9,571 bases of DNA from Clostridiales bacterium (GCA_022776785.1 JALFHA010000191.1:1-9571); one strand, 5' to 3'. Positions 1 through 6,870 are shown, counted from the first letter of the stretch. A program made the numbers and translations. Notes: generated from the sequence alone by a model not told the origin.

Positions 1-1
1 C

Positions 2-1762
2 GGCAAGATTCAGAATTACGACACCTACTACGCCAGCTACAAGGACAAGGGCTATGCGCTTTCCGACCTCATCGGCCTTGACGGCGTGGAAAAAACGATG
101 GAGGACTGGCTCACCGCCTGCACGACGCAGCGCGTGGGCAAGCGCGTGGTGGAAATCGACCGATACGGCGCGGTCAGCCGCACGCTCTCGACCACGGAGG
201 CGACGGACGGCAACAACGTCAAGCTGACCATCGACTCGAACCTTCAGCGCGTCGCCGAGCGGGCACTGGAGGAAAATATCAACTACATCCGCGACGAGCA
301 GGAGACGTTGCTGGCCAGCGACAAATGGCTGGACACCAACAAGGCCGTACTTCAGGGAACGACGCGCGATTTTGAGTCCAACCCGATTTCGCTGGCGGAG
401 AAGGGCGCGGTGGTCGTCATCGACATGGAGGGCCGTGTGAAGGCGCTGGCGAGCTACCCGCCCTACGACCCGAACGCCTTTATTGTCGGCGGCGAGGCGG
501 CTTCCGAGATCCTGCTGGATTCGCGCAACCCGCTGGTCAACTACGCCATCGGCTCGCGCGATACGCCCGGCTCGATTTTCAAGCCCGTCACCGCGACGGC
601 CGGCCTGATTTCCGGCCAGCTCACGATGACCGAGACGATCGACGACGAGGGTAAATTCACCAAATACGACAAGACCAACCCGCCGCGCTGCTGGGTCAAC
701 CAGCACTACCTCTCGCGTCACTCCAATCAGAACGTGAGCAAGGCGCTGACCCGCTCGTGCAACTATTTCTTCTACACAGTCGGCTCCCGTCTGTACGAGA
801 ATACAGACGACCAGCTCTACAAGACGGCGGCACTCTATGGCCTGACGACTAAGACGGGCATCGACCTGCCGGGCGAGCTTCAGGGCTATGTAGGCAGCCA
901 GACGACGCTCTATGACAAGAACAAGGCCATCAGCGCCGCCGAACAGGCGACGTGGAGGCCCTCCATCGTCTTCAACAACATCAAGAAGAACATCGTCTCC
1001 GTCAGCGAAAAGCTCTACGGCATGACCTTTGACGAGGACAAGCTCGACAAGTGCGTCAAGCGCCTGATGGACATGGCTGTCGATTACAACCAGAGCGACT
1101 GGCTGCCGCAGATCCGTGCCATCCTCATGGAGGAGCTGGACATGCCGCGCGAAATGGTCTACCTGCAGGCCATCACAGGTGATACCTTCATCATGCTCAA
1201 CGAGATCAAATGGGGCGGCAGCGAGGCCATCATGTGCGCGGTCGGACAGTCGATTACGACGGTCACGCCGGTGGCCCTGGCGCGCTACGTCGCCGCAGTC
1301 GCTAACGGCGGCAAGGTCTACGACCTGCGCATCGTCGATTCCATTATCTCGCCGGACGGCGAGGTGCTCAGTCAGAGCGCGCCCATTCTGGCCTCCGAAA
1401 TCGAGGGCGACAACGTGGAGGAATACCTCGCCTGCATCCGCTCGGGAATGAAGGGCGTTGCGGAGGCGGAAGGTACTGCTGCGAAGTTCTTCAGCGATGC
1501 GAAATACGACGATATTCGCGAGAACATGGGTGCCAAGACCGGCACGGCCGAAAAGACGCAGATCGACCTTGAAAACAACGCGTGGATGATCGCCTTCGCG
1601 CCGTATGAGAACCCGGAAATCGCTGTGTGCGTATACATCCCGCATGGGTACAGCGGCGCGTACTGCTCCATTACGGTGCGCGAAATCATCGACTACTACA
1701 TGGAGCACAGGGAGCTTGATCAGGAGGACTTCATGCCGCCGTCCAGCTCGCTGGCCTACTGA
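2..1762 (+). CDS. mrdA: Penicillin-binding protein 2 (class B PBP, transpeptidase), 5' truncated by the window edge
   Basis: The D,D-transpeptidase of lateral-wall peptidoglycan synthesis cross-links glycan made by RodA at the outer membrane face. The frame is open from base 2 and the Met at 86 is internal: the residues before it (GYALSDLIGLDGVEK) continue the conserved PBP2 pedestal segment. The N-terminal membrane anchor and first part of the dimerisation domain lie outside the window. All three penicillin-binding motifs are present: SIFK with the nucleophilic Ser (572-583), SCN (755-763) and KTG (1535-1543), plus KTGIDLPGE (851-877) and VGQSITTVTP (from 1241). About 110 residues (905-1237) separate the last two landmarks, far more than in E. 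coli PBP2, and most of this looks helical and charged. The tail after KTG is short. rodA, one gene away, supports PBP2 rather than a septal PBP. SpoVD-like divisional PBPs are the alternative. Confidence 0.93.
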   Translation, partial: GKIQNYDTYYASYKDKGYALSDLIGLDGVEKTMEDWLTACTTQRVGKRVVEIDRYGAVSRTLSTTEATDGNNVKLTIDSNLQRVAERALEENINYIRDEQETLLASDKWLDTNKAVLQGTTRDFESNPISLAEKGAVVVIDMEGRVKALASYPPYDPNAFIVGGEAASEILLDSRNPLVNYAIGSRDTPGSIFKPVTATAGLISGQLTMTETIDDEGKFTKYDKTNPPRCWVNQHYLSRHSNQNVSKALTRSCNYFFYTVGSRLYENTDDQLYKTAALYGLTTKTGIDLPGELQGYVGSQTTLYDKNKAISAAEQATWRPSIVFNNIKKNIVSVSEKLYGMTFDEDKLDKCVKRLMDMAVDYNQSDWLPQIRAILMEELDMPREMVYLQAITGDTFIMLNEIKWGGSEAIMCAVGQSITTVTPVALARYVAAVANGGKVYDLRIVDSIISPDGEVLSQSAPILASEIEGDNVEEYLACIRSGMKGVAEAEGTAAKFFSDAKYDDIRENMGAKTGTAEKTQIDLENNAWMIAFAPYENPEIAVCVYIPHGYSGAYCSITVREIIDYYMEHRELDQEDFMPPSSSLAY

Positions 1763-1772
1763 TGGTGAAGCT

Positions 1773-2498
1773 ATGGGTAAACTGATTGCCGTCTGTTCAG
1801 GAAGCGGCGGTGTGGGAAAGACCACCGCTGCCCTTGCGCTGGCGACGGGCGCTGCCAAGGCAGGAAAGCGGACAATTCTGCTGGATGCCTCCGGCCCGGC
1901 GCGCTGTGCCGACCTGATTCTGGGGCTGTCCGGCGCTGTGTCGCTCGACATGGCTGATGTGGCTTCGGGCGAGGCCTCCATGGAGGCAGCACTCTACCCG
2001 GCCTCGCGCTATCCGCAGCTTTCCTTTGCGTGCGCTTCGCTGTACGACGGCGGTTCGACATGGGAACTGTCGGGTACGCTGCTGGCGCTCCAATCGCTGT
2101 GCGACGTGCTCGTCGCCGAGCTGCCGACGGGGCAGGCGTCACTCTGCGACGGTATGCCCGGCGCGCAGGATGTGCGTGTTGCCGTGCTTCGCCCCACAGA
2201 CGCGGGTGTGCGCGCCTGCGAGCGGCTGCTCTCCGGTGTTTCGCCACAGGAGGGGGAGACGATGCTGCTGCTCAACCTCATGCAGCCCGCGCTGCAAAAG
2301 AGCGGCCTGCTCTACGGCGCGGATGCCGTGCGCACACTGCTGGATTATCCCGTGCTGGGCGAGATCCCCGAGGACAGAGCCATCGCCCTCGGCGCGGCGC
2401 GGGGGATGACGGCGCAGGAATGCACCGGAGCCGCGCATGCCGCGCTGGTGCGGGCATCTGCCGCTGTGCTTTCCCGGCTTGACAAGGAACAGGAGTAA
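1773..2498 (+). CDS. MinD/ParA-like P-loop protein with altered catalytic residues
   Basis: This 241-residue protein is recognisable as a MinD homologue: recalled E. coli MinD aligns without gaps over the first 40 residues, and the LGEIPEDRAIALG segment matches the MinD LVGVIPED region. MinD normally dimerises with ATP on the membrane and recruits MinC to position the division site. Here the Walker A reads SGSGGVGKTT: the P-loop Lys16 is kept, but the deviant signature lysine (MinD Lys11) is Ser11. Switch I Asp40 is Ser40, although Asp38 is kept, and the Asp120 of DSPAG is Glu116 in AELPTG. The C-terminus (SRLDKEQE) lacks the basic amphipathic membrane helix of MinD. ATG 1773 was chosen because homology begins there; its SD is weak (GGTGA 1764-1768), and translation is probably coupled to the PBP2 gene 10 bases upstream. 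No minC or minE is adjacent. Function is uncertain; ATP binding is plausible and normal hydrolysis doubtful. Confidence 0.87.
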   Translation: MGKLIAVCSGSGGVGKTTAALALATGAAKAGKRTILLDASGPARCADLILGLSGAVSLDMADVASGEASMEAALYPASRYPQLSFACASLYDGGSTWELSGTLLALQSLCDVLVAELPTGQASLCDGMPGAQDVRVAVLRPTDAGVRACERLLSGVSPQEGETMLLLNLMQPALQKSGLLYGADAVRTLLDYPVLGEIPEDRAIALGAARGMTAQECTGAAHAALVRASAAVLSRLDKEQE

Positions 2499-2504
2499 CG
2501 ATTC

Positions 2505-3677
2505 ATGCGCGTTTCAGACAATAACCGGCTGTCTAAGCCGCATTTTGACTGGCAGCTTCTTGTAGCCAGCTACATGCTGGCGCTCTACGGCGTGCTGGCG
2601 ATCACTATCGCCAATTACAATCCCTCGCTCGGCTCGGACCGTTCCCTTCAGCAGCTCATCATGGACGCGAACAACGGCCGCCTGCAGCTTCTTTGGGTGG
2701 TAGTGAGCATGGTCGCCGTCGGCCTGGTGATGACGATCAAGTACGATATCATTGGCCGGCTGTGGCCCATCATCTATGTCGTGGATGTCCTGCTGCTGGG
2801 GCTGGTTCTGGGCACCTCTCAGATTAACGGCGTGAAGGGCTGGTATCAGTTCCTCGACCGCACGTTCCAGCCCTCGGAGCTGGCCAAGCTGGCGCTGATT
2901 ATCACGCTCTCCAAGGCGCTGACGCGATACCCGGACAAGCCCATCCCGAATTTCCGCTATTTTGTCTATATCTGTATGCACTTTGGCATCCCGGCGCTGC
3001 TGATTCTGCTCCAGCCGGATATCGGCACGCTGATGGTCTTCTGCGTCATCTTCGTGGCGCTGCTGTTCACCTCCGGCTTTGAGCTGCGGTGGATGTTCCT
3101 GCTGGGCGCTATCGTTATAGCAGCCATCACGCCCGTCATCTTCTATCTGGCCTCGACGAACAACTTCCGCTGGCTGCGTCTGGTGGCCTTCATCAATCCG
3201 GAATCCGACCCGACCGGCAGCAGCTATCAGATCGTCAATTCCAAGATCACCATCGGCTCCGGCGGTCTGTACGGCAAGGGCGCATTCGCCGAGGGCACGC
3301 TGACGCACCTGAACTATGTGCCCGAAAACCACACGGACTTCATCTTCTCCGTCGTGGGGGAAACGCTGGGCTTCGTCGGCTCGATGGTGCTGCTGGCGCT
3401 CTATGCGTTCGTCATCTTCCGGATGCTGCTGCTGGCCTATTACACCCGGGATCGCTTTGGCCAGCTCATCATCATCGGCGTGATGTCGATGCTGCTGTTC
3501 CACGTGTTTGAGAACATTGGCATGTGCATCGGCGTCATGCCCATCACGGGCATCCCGCTTCCGTTCATCAGCTATGGAGGCACCAATCTGGTGGTGAACA
3601 TGGCCGGCATCGGCCTCGTGCTCAATGTCACCTATCATAAGAGCTCCGTCAACCTGACGGAGCACAGAACGCAGTAG
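2505..3677 (+). CDS. rodA: RodA, SEDS-family peptidoglycan glycosyltransferase
   Basis: A 390-residue polytopic membrane protein that polymerises lipid II into glycan strands during cell elongation, working with PBP2. Length and about ten hydrophobic segments fit RodA/FtsW/SpoVE. Diagnostic motifs are QPSELAKLALI in the first half, ENHTDFIFSVVGETLGFVG with the catalytic Asp (residue 278, codon 3336-3338), and the C-terminal signature PITGIPLPFISYGGTN. The start ATG follows AGGAG (2491-2495), which overlaps the end of the MinD-like gene and its TAA, so the two are translationally linked across a 6-base gap. Pairing with a PBP2 gene makes RodA the best assignment; SpoVE or FtsW would be expected beside murG/ftsQ or mra genes, and none are here. 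Transcription may end or be attenuated at the hairpin immediately downstream. Confidence 0.94.
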   Translation: MRVSDNNRLSKPHFDWQLLVASYMLALYGVLAITIANYNPSLGSDRSLQQLIMDANNGRLQLLWVVVSMVAVGLVMTIKYDIIGRLWPIIYVVDVLLLGLVLGTSQINGVKGWYQFLDRTFQPSELAKLALIITLSKALTRYPDKPIPNFRYFVYICMHFGIPALLILLQPDIGTLMVFCVIFVALLFTSGFELRWMFLLGAIVIAAITPVIFYLASTNNFRWLRLVAFINPESDPTGSSYQIVNSKITIGSGGLYGKGAFAEGTLTHLNYVPENHTDFIFSVVGETLGFVGSMVLLALYAFVIFRMLLLAYYTRDRFGQLIIIGVMSMLLFHVFENIGMCIGVMPITGIPLPFISYGGTNLVVNMAGIGLVLNVTYHKSSVNLTEHRTQ

Positions 3678-3691
3678 CCGTTCGTTCTTGC

Positions 3692-3741
3692 CCGCCCTTC
3701 TCCCGCATAGGCTTGTGCAAAAGCGGGAGGAGGGCGGTTTT
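3692..3741 (+). terminator. 15-bp hairpin with T4 tail between rodA and the SpoIVFA-like gene; contains the downstream SD
   Basis: The arms 3692-3706 and 3723-3737 pair over 15 positions with a single G-U wobble, around a 16-base loop, and are followed by TTTT (3738-3741). This has the shape of an intrinsic terminator for the rodA transcript, though the T run is short. The 3' arm includes AGGAGG (3728-3733), the ribosome binding site of the gene starting at 3744. The same hairpin would therefore also hide that site if transcription reads through. Terminator, attenuator or translational switch cannot be told apart from sequence alone. Confidence 0.7.
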
Positions 3742-3743
3742 AC

Positions 3744-4400
3744 ATGAGTCAGACGCCAGAGAGAGGGCCGACGCGGGTCATCGCGCAGATGAATGCGCCC
3801 CGGAAGCGCAATTTCAGCGACTTGAAGCCGACGCAGAAGAAAAAGCCAGGAGGGATAAAAAGACCGAAAAGGGCTGCGGCGCTCACGGCGGCCGCCTTTC
3901 TGTGCGCGCTGACGGGCGCGGCGCTGACCCCGGCGGGGCGCGAAGCGGGCAGGGCGCTTGTCAGCCATGTTTCGGGCGGATTTGAATACGACGAGACGCT
4001 GGGACGGCTGCAATTCGTCAGCCATGTTCTGCCGGAAAGCGCGATGGTCTTTCTGACAAGCACGGGTGAGGAGACGACTGTCGCGGCGCCCGTCAGCGCG
4101 AGCGCCATGCATGCGTGGAGCGAGGATGAGCCGTGGCTGGAATACGCCTGCGCGGGCAGCGTATCCGCGTGTCTGGGCGGTGAGGTGATGACCGTTGTGC
4201 GCAACCGTGCCGATTCCTATACGGTGCGCCTGCTGCACGAGGATGGCTATGAGTCGGTGTATAGCGGGCTGTGCAGCGTCTCCGTCGCAGAGGGGGACAG
4301 CATCAGCGCGGGGCAGACGATCGGCCAGACGGATGGCTTTGCCGCCTTTGAGCTGCGGCGCGACGGGCTTTCCATTCAGCCTGTCTTTGCCGCGCAATGA
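3744..4400 (+). CDS. SpoIVFA-like membrane protein with degenerate M23/LytM domain
   Basis: The 218-residue protein has a basic, disordered-looking N-terminus (about 1-43), one transmembrane segment (about 44-62) and a LytM/M23-like domain (about 113-216). The lipoyl/M23 fold signature is seen in the GGEVMTVV, DGYESVYSGL and VAEGDSISAGQTIGQT segments and the closing FELRRDGLSIQPV. The zinc ligands of active M23 peptidases are missing: the usual LHFE is FAAFEL, and no HxxxD motif is present. This matches B. subtilis SpoIVFA, a non-enzymatic LytM protein that holds SpoIVFB inactive until signalling proteases cut it. The start is set by AGGAGG 10 bases before the ATG, and that SD lies within a hairpin. 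The stop overlaps the start of the M50 protease gene (ATGA), implying coupled production. A general envelope-associated LytM regulator is the alternative. Confidence 0.75.
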   Translation: MSQTPERGPTRVIAQMNAPRKRNFSDLKPTQKKKPGGIKRPKRAAALTAAAFLCALTGAALTPAGREAGRALVSHVSGGFEYDETLGRLQFVSHVLPESAMVFLTSTGEETTVAAPVSASAMHAWSEDEPWLEYACAGSVSACLGGEVMTVVRNRADSYTVRLLHEDGYESVYSGLCSVSVAEGDSISAGQTIGQTDGFAAFELRRDGLSIQPVFAAQ

Positions 4401-5311
4401 GGCTGCGCGTCCGCCCGGCGTTTGTCGTCTATCTGGCGAGCATGGCGCTGCTGGCCTCGCCAGCCTGCGCGCTCGGTGCTGTCTGTGCGCTGGCCGTGCA
4501 CGAGCTGGGACATGCGCTGGCAGCCCGGCTGCTGGGTGAGCGCATCTGTACCGTGGAGCTCGCGCCGTTTGGCGGGGTGATGACCTATGCGCCGGGATAC
4601 AGCCCTGCAAAGGGTCTGCGCGGCATTGCACTGGCCGCCGCCGGGCCGCTTGGCAACGAACTGGCGCTCCTGCTGCTTGGCGTGGCGACGCGCAGCGAGC
4701 TGCTCTGCTCGCTCATGAATGGCGAGCTTCTGCGGCAGATGATCGGCGCGAACGCCGCCATGCTGGCGCTCAATCTGCTGCCGGCCCTGCCTCTGGACGG
4801 CGGAAGAATCGTCTTCTGTGCGGGATACTATCTCTTTGGCGTATCGGCGCTGTCACTGCTGCTGTGCGCACTGGGCACGGCGCTGGGGCTGCTTCTGTGC
4901 TCGCTGGCCGTCTATGGCGCCCTTGCGCTGGGCACGCTCAATCTGTCGCTGATGATCGTCGGCGGCTACCTGACCGTCTGCGCTGTCCAGGGCCGTGACG
5001 CGCTGCTGAGCGAAAATCTGTACGCCGTTGTGCATGAGCGGATGCAGTCAGGCGGGCAGCGCTGCGCGCGCGCGGTACTGCTGCGCGTCGGCGGAGAAAC
5101 GCCGCTCTATGCGCTGATTCCCCACATGGCAAAAACGCGCGCCTGCGTCCTCGTGCTTGAGGAGGGCGGCGCGCCCGTTCTGCTCGGCGAGGAGGCTGTG
5201 CTGTGCGCGCTGCTTGAGAATCCCGCGCAGAGCGTCCGCGAGGCGGCGGCTGCACCCGATATACAGGGGACAGACGCAGGGGAGAACGCTGCTTTTCCCG
5301 GCAGAATTTGA
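4397..5311 (+). CDS. SpoIVFB-like M50 site-2 protease
   Basis: A 304-residue intramembrane zinc metalloprotease. The active site is visible as HELGH (His35, Glu36, His39, codons from 4499) and NLLPALPLDGGR, with Asn126 and the third zinc ligand Asp134. These positions lie close to His43/Glu44/His47 and Asp137 of B. subtilis SpoIVFB. Several hydrophobic segments cover roughly residues 7-200. The remaining C-terminal 90 residues resemble a weak CBS-type domain, as in SpoIVFB. In sporulating Firmicutes this enzyme clips pro-sigma-K in the mother cell; here the substrate is inferred only from synteny with the SpoIVFA-like partner, whose stop codon overlaps this ATG (ATGA at 4397-4400). Other M50 family members cleave anti-sigma factors or signal-peptide remnants. 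No SD of its own is obvious, consistent with translational coupling. Confidence 0.85.
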   Translation: MRLRVRPAFVVYLASMALLASPACALGAVCALAVHELGHALAARLLGERICTVELAPFGGVMTYAPGYSPAKGLRGIALAAAGPLGNELALLLLGVATRSELLCSLMNGELLRQMIGANAAMLALNLLPALPLDGGRIVFCAGYYLFGVSALSLLLCALGTALGLLLCSLAVYGALALGTLNLSLMIVGGYLTVCAVQGRDALLSENLYAVVHERMQSGGQRCARAVLLRVGGETPLYALIPHMAKTRACVLVLEEGGAPVLLGEEAVLCALLENPAQSVREAAAAPDIQGTDAGENAAFPGRI

Positions 5312-5329
5312 CAAAAATCGCTTTAATGG

Positions 5330-5358
5330 TTGCAACCGGCGCGCGCGTGAGCTACAAT
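5330..5358 (+). promoter_or_regulatory. Sigma-A type promoter for the DEAD-box helicase gene
   Basis: A -35 TTGCAA (5330-5335) and -10 TACAAT (5353-5358) are separated by exactly 17 bases, upstream of a roughly 45-base leader. The spacer is unusually GC-rich and contains an alternating GCGCGCGCGTG run. The -35 sits inside a perfect palindrome, GGTTGCAACC (5328-5337). A perfect TTGACA at 5308-5313, overlapping the upstream stop codon, has no -10 at a suitable distance. Confidence 0.6.
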
Positions 5359-5396
5359 AGAGGTGCAGCAATTCAAGACACAGAAAAACGAGAAAT

Positions 5397-5403
5397 GAGA
5401 GGA
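5397..5403 (+). promoter_or_regulatory. Ribosome binding site that decides the TTG start of the helicase
   Basis: GAGAGGA lies 8 bases before TTG at 5412. No in-frame ATG occurs near this position, and homology to DEAD-box proteins begins about 17 residues further in, so TTG is the best start. Confidence 0.6.
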
Positions 5404-5411
5404 ATACTACC

Positions 5412-6617
5412 TTGAGCGAATCAGAAATAACCGCCTGCGCGCCGGCTAAGGAGCATCCCCTTGAGAAGCTGGGCATCAGCGTCGAGGTCGTCCGCGCATT
5501 TGACTGGATGGGCTTCAAGAGCCTGACGGGCATACAGGAAAAGTGCATCCCGCTGATGATGGAGGGGCATGACGTCATTGCCATCGCGCCCACGGGCACG
5601 GGCAAGACGCTGGGCTTTGGCATCCCGATGCTCGAATACGTCAATCTGGACGACCCGAGCGTGCAGGAGATTGTTCTCGCGCCGACGCGCGAGCTGGCGC
5701 AGCAGATCGCCGACGAGCTGACGAATCTCGCGCACTTCATCAAGGGGCTCAAGATCGCCGTGATCTACGGCGGCCAGCCCTTTGCCAAGCAGATGCGCGC
5801 GCTGGAGCGCAAGCCGCAGGTGCTGGTCGCCACGCCGGGCCGCCTGCTCGACCACATGGAGCGGGGCAACATCCGTCTCTCCGCCGTGCACACGATGGTG
5901 CTCGACGAGGCGGACGAGATGCTCAAGATGGGCTTTATCCAGGACGTGGAGAAGATCATCGAAGCGGCGGACCCGAATCGCCAGCTCGTCATGTTCAGCG
6001 CGACAACCAATCAGGACGTGCTGACCGTCTCCTGGAAGTATCAGCACGATCCCATCGAGATCGTCGTGCAGGCCGAGGCGGAGAATAAGCCGCAGATCAC
6101 GCAGTACATCATCGAATCCGACCAGAAGCAGAAATACGACCACCTGCTGTACCTGCTCGACGCCGACCAGTACAGGCGCATCATGATCTTCTGCAACACG
6201 AAGGATATGACCGCGCGCCTGTGCGAGCGCCTCAAGAAGGCGGGCTACAGCGCCGAATGCCTGCACGGCGACGTGCGCCAGAGCCAGCGCGACAAGGTGA
6301 TGTCCGGATTCCGCAAGGGCGAGTTCGAAATCCTTGTCGCCACAGACGTCGCCGCGCGCGGCATCGATGTAGACGACGTGGAGGCCGTCATCAATTACGA
6401 CCTGCCGGATAAGCAGGAGTTCTACGTTCACCGCATCGGCCGCACGGGGCGCGCCAAGCGCGCGGGCGTGAGCTTTTCGCTCGTCAGCTTCCGCGACAGC
6501 ATTCGCATGGATGAAATTCTCAAATACATCCGCATGGAGCCCATCAAGCTGTGCTTTGATGAATTCGGCACGCTCTGCCGCAAGGATGACGGCACGCCGT
6601 TCATGGAGAACGCTTAA
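5412..6617 (+). CDS. ATP-dependent DEAD-box RNA helicase (core only)
   Basis: A 401-residue ATP-dependent RNA unwinding enzyme of the CshA/DeaD group, acting in ribosome assembly or mRNA turnover. Motifs in order: Q motif with TGIQ (39-42), Walker A APTGTGKT (59-66), PTRELAQQ, TPGR, DEAD (165-168), SAT (196-198), IFCNTK, the LHGDVRQSQR segment, ATDVAARGID and HRIGRTGR (340-347). Both RecA-like domains are complete. After the core only about 50 residues remain, so the long RNA-binding or dimerisation C-terminal extensions of CshA and DeaD are absent; substrate targeting may depend on partners. The usual Gln in motif I (AQTGTGKT) is Pro, a tolerated variant. Translation starts at TTG. The gene has its own promoter and ends 6 bases from a convergent minus-strand gene, so it is probably monocistronic. 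Confidence 0.95.
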   Translation: MSESEITACAPAKEHPLEKLGISVEVVRAFDWMGFKSLTGIQEKCIPLMMEGHDVIAIAPTGTGKTLGFGIPMLEYVNLDDPSVQEIVLAPTRELAQQIADELTNLAHFIKGLKIAVIYGGQPFAKQMRALERKPQVLVATPGRLLDHMERGNIRLSAVHTMVLDEADEMLKMGFIQDVEKIIEAADPNRQLVMFSATTNQDVLTVSWKYQHDPIEIVVQAEAENKPQITQYIIESDQKQKYDHLLYLLDADQYRRIMIFCNTKDMTARLCERLKKAGYSAECLHGDVRQSQRDKVMSGFRKGEFEILVATDVAARGIDVDDVEAVINYDLPDKQEFYVHRIGRTGRAKRAGVSFSLVSFRDSIRMDEILKYIRMEPIKLCFDEFGTLCRKDDGTPFMENA

Positions 6618-6623
6618 AGCACG

Positions 6624-6827
6624 CTAGCCGATGCGAAAGCCGCTCACACCGCTTGCGCGCAGCAGCGAAAGAAGCTCTCCCTCCGGCATGGGATCGTTCA
6701 TCGTCAGGCGCAGCGTGCGGCCGTCGCTCAGCGCATCGACACGCCGAATCCGGGGGCAGTTTTCCAGCAGCGCTAGCGCGTTCAGCCGCTGAGGCCGTGC
6801 GCCGTAGAGCGTCAGCTGCATGTTCAT
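6624..6827 (-). CDS. Small 67-residue protein, possible HMA-like/ferredoxin-like fold without metal ligands
   Basis: I do not recognise this as a named family. The start is the ATG complementary to 6825-6827, preceded on the minus strand by GGGAGG (complement of 6839-6844) with 11 bases spacing; further upstream in-frame starts lack an SD. The 67 residues suggest a beta-alpha-beta-beta-alpha-beta order: MQLTLYG strand, RLNALALLEN helix, IRRVDALS and RTLRLTMN strands, EGELLSLLRASG helix, and a final GFRI strand. Size and layout are those of heavy-metal-associated (CopZ-like) domains, but there is no CxxC motif and only one Cys (residue 24), so metal carriage is unlikely. It converges tail to tail on the helicase gene and diverges from the DUF1292 gene. 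The strong SD and fold-like hydrophobic pattern favour a real gene; the fold is an inference. Confidence 0.6.
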   Translation of the reverse strand: MNMQLTLYGARPQRLNALALLENCPRIRRVDALSDGRTLRLTMNDPMPEGELLSLLRASGVSGFRIG

Positions 6828-6838
6828 GGCGAATTTTT

Positions 6839-6844
6839 CCTCCC
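6839..6844 (-). promoter_or_regulatory. Ribosome binding site of the small minus-strand gene
   Basis: GGGAGG on the minus strand, 11 bases before the chosen ATG. It is the main support for translation of the 67-residue protein and for excluding the longer upstream extension. Confidence 0.55.
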
Positions 6845-6870
6845 TTCGCGGAAAATTCAGACAAAGGGGA

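Noticed and set aside
1605..1772. Upstream extension of the MinD-like gene into the PBP2 coding region
   Set aside because: MinD homology starts exactly at ATG 1773, and the extension translates PBP2 sequence out of frame.
1762..1785. Seven-codon open frame starting at an ATG that overlaps the PBP2 stop (TGATG)
   Set aside because: It has no SD of its own and encodes no recognisable leader peptide. It is probably a by-product of the tight gene junction, although reinitiation there cannot be excluded.
2514..4631. 705-codon open frame on the minus strand antisense to rodA, the SpoIVFA-like gene and the start of the protease
   Set aside because: It overlaps three well-supported genes on the other strand. 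Its translation is dominated by His, Gln, Arg and Asp, as expected from the complement of GC-rich codons, and shows no recognisable domain.
5308..5313. Perfect TTGACA overlapping the protease stop codon
   Set aside because: No -10-like hexamer lies 16-18 bases downstream; the TACAAT at 5353 is 39 bases away and pairs better with TTGCAA at 5330.
5421..6431. 336-codon minus-strand open frame over the helicase gene
   Set aside because: It is antisense to all helicase motifs, is rich in Leu, His, Arg and Val from codon complementarity, and has no SD or family signature.
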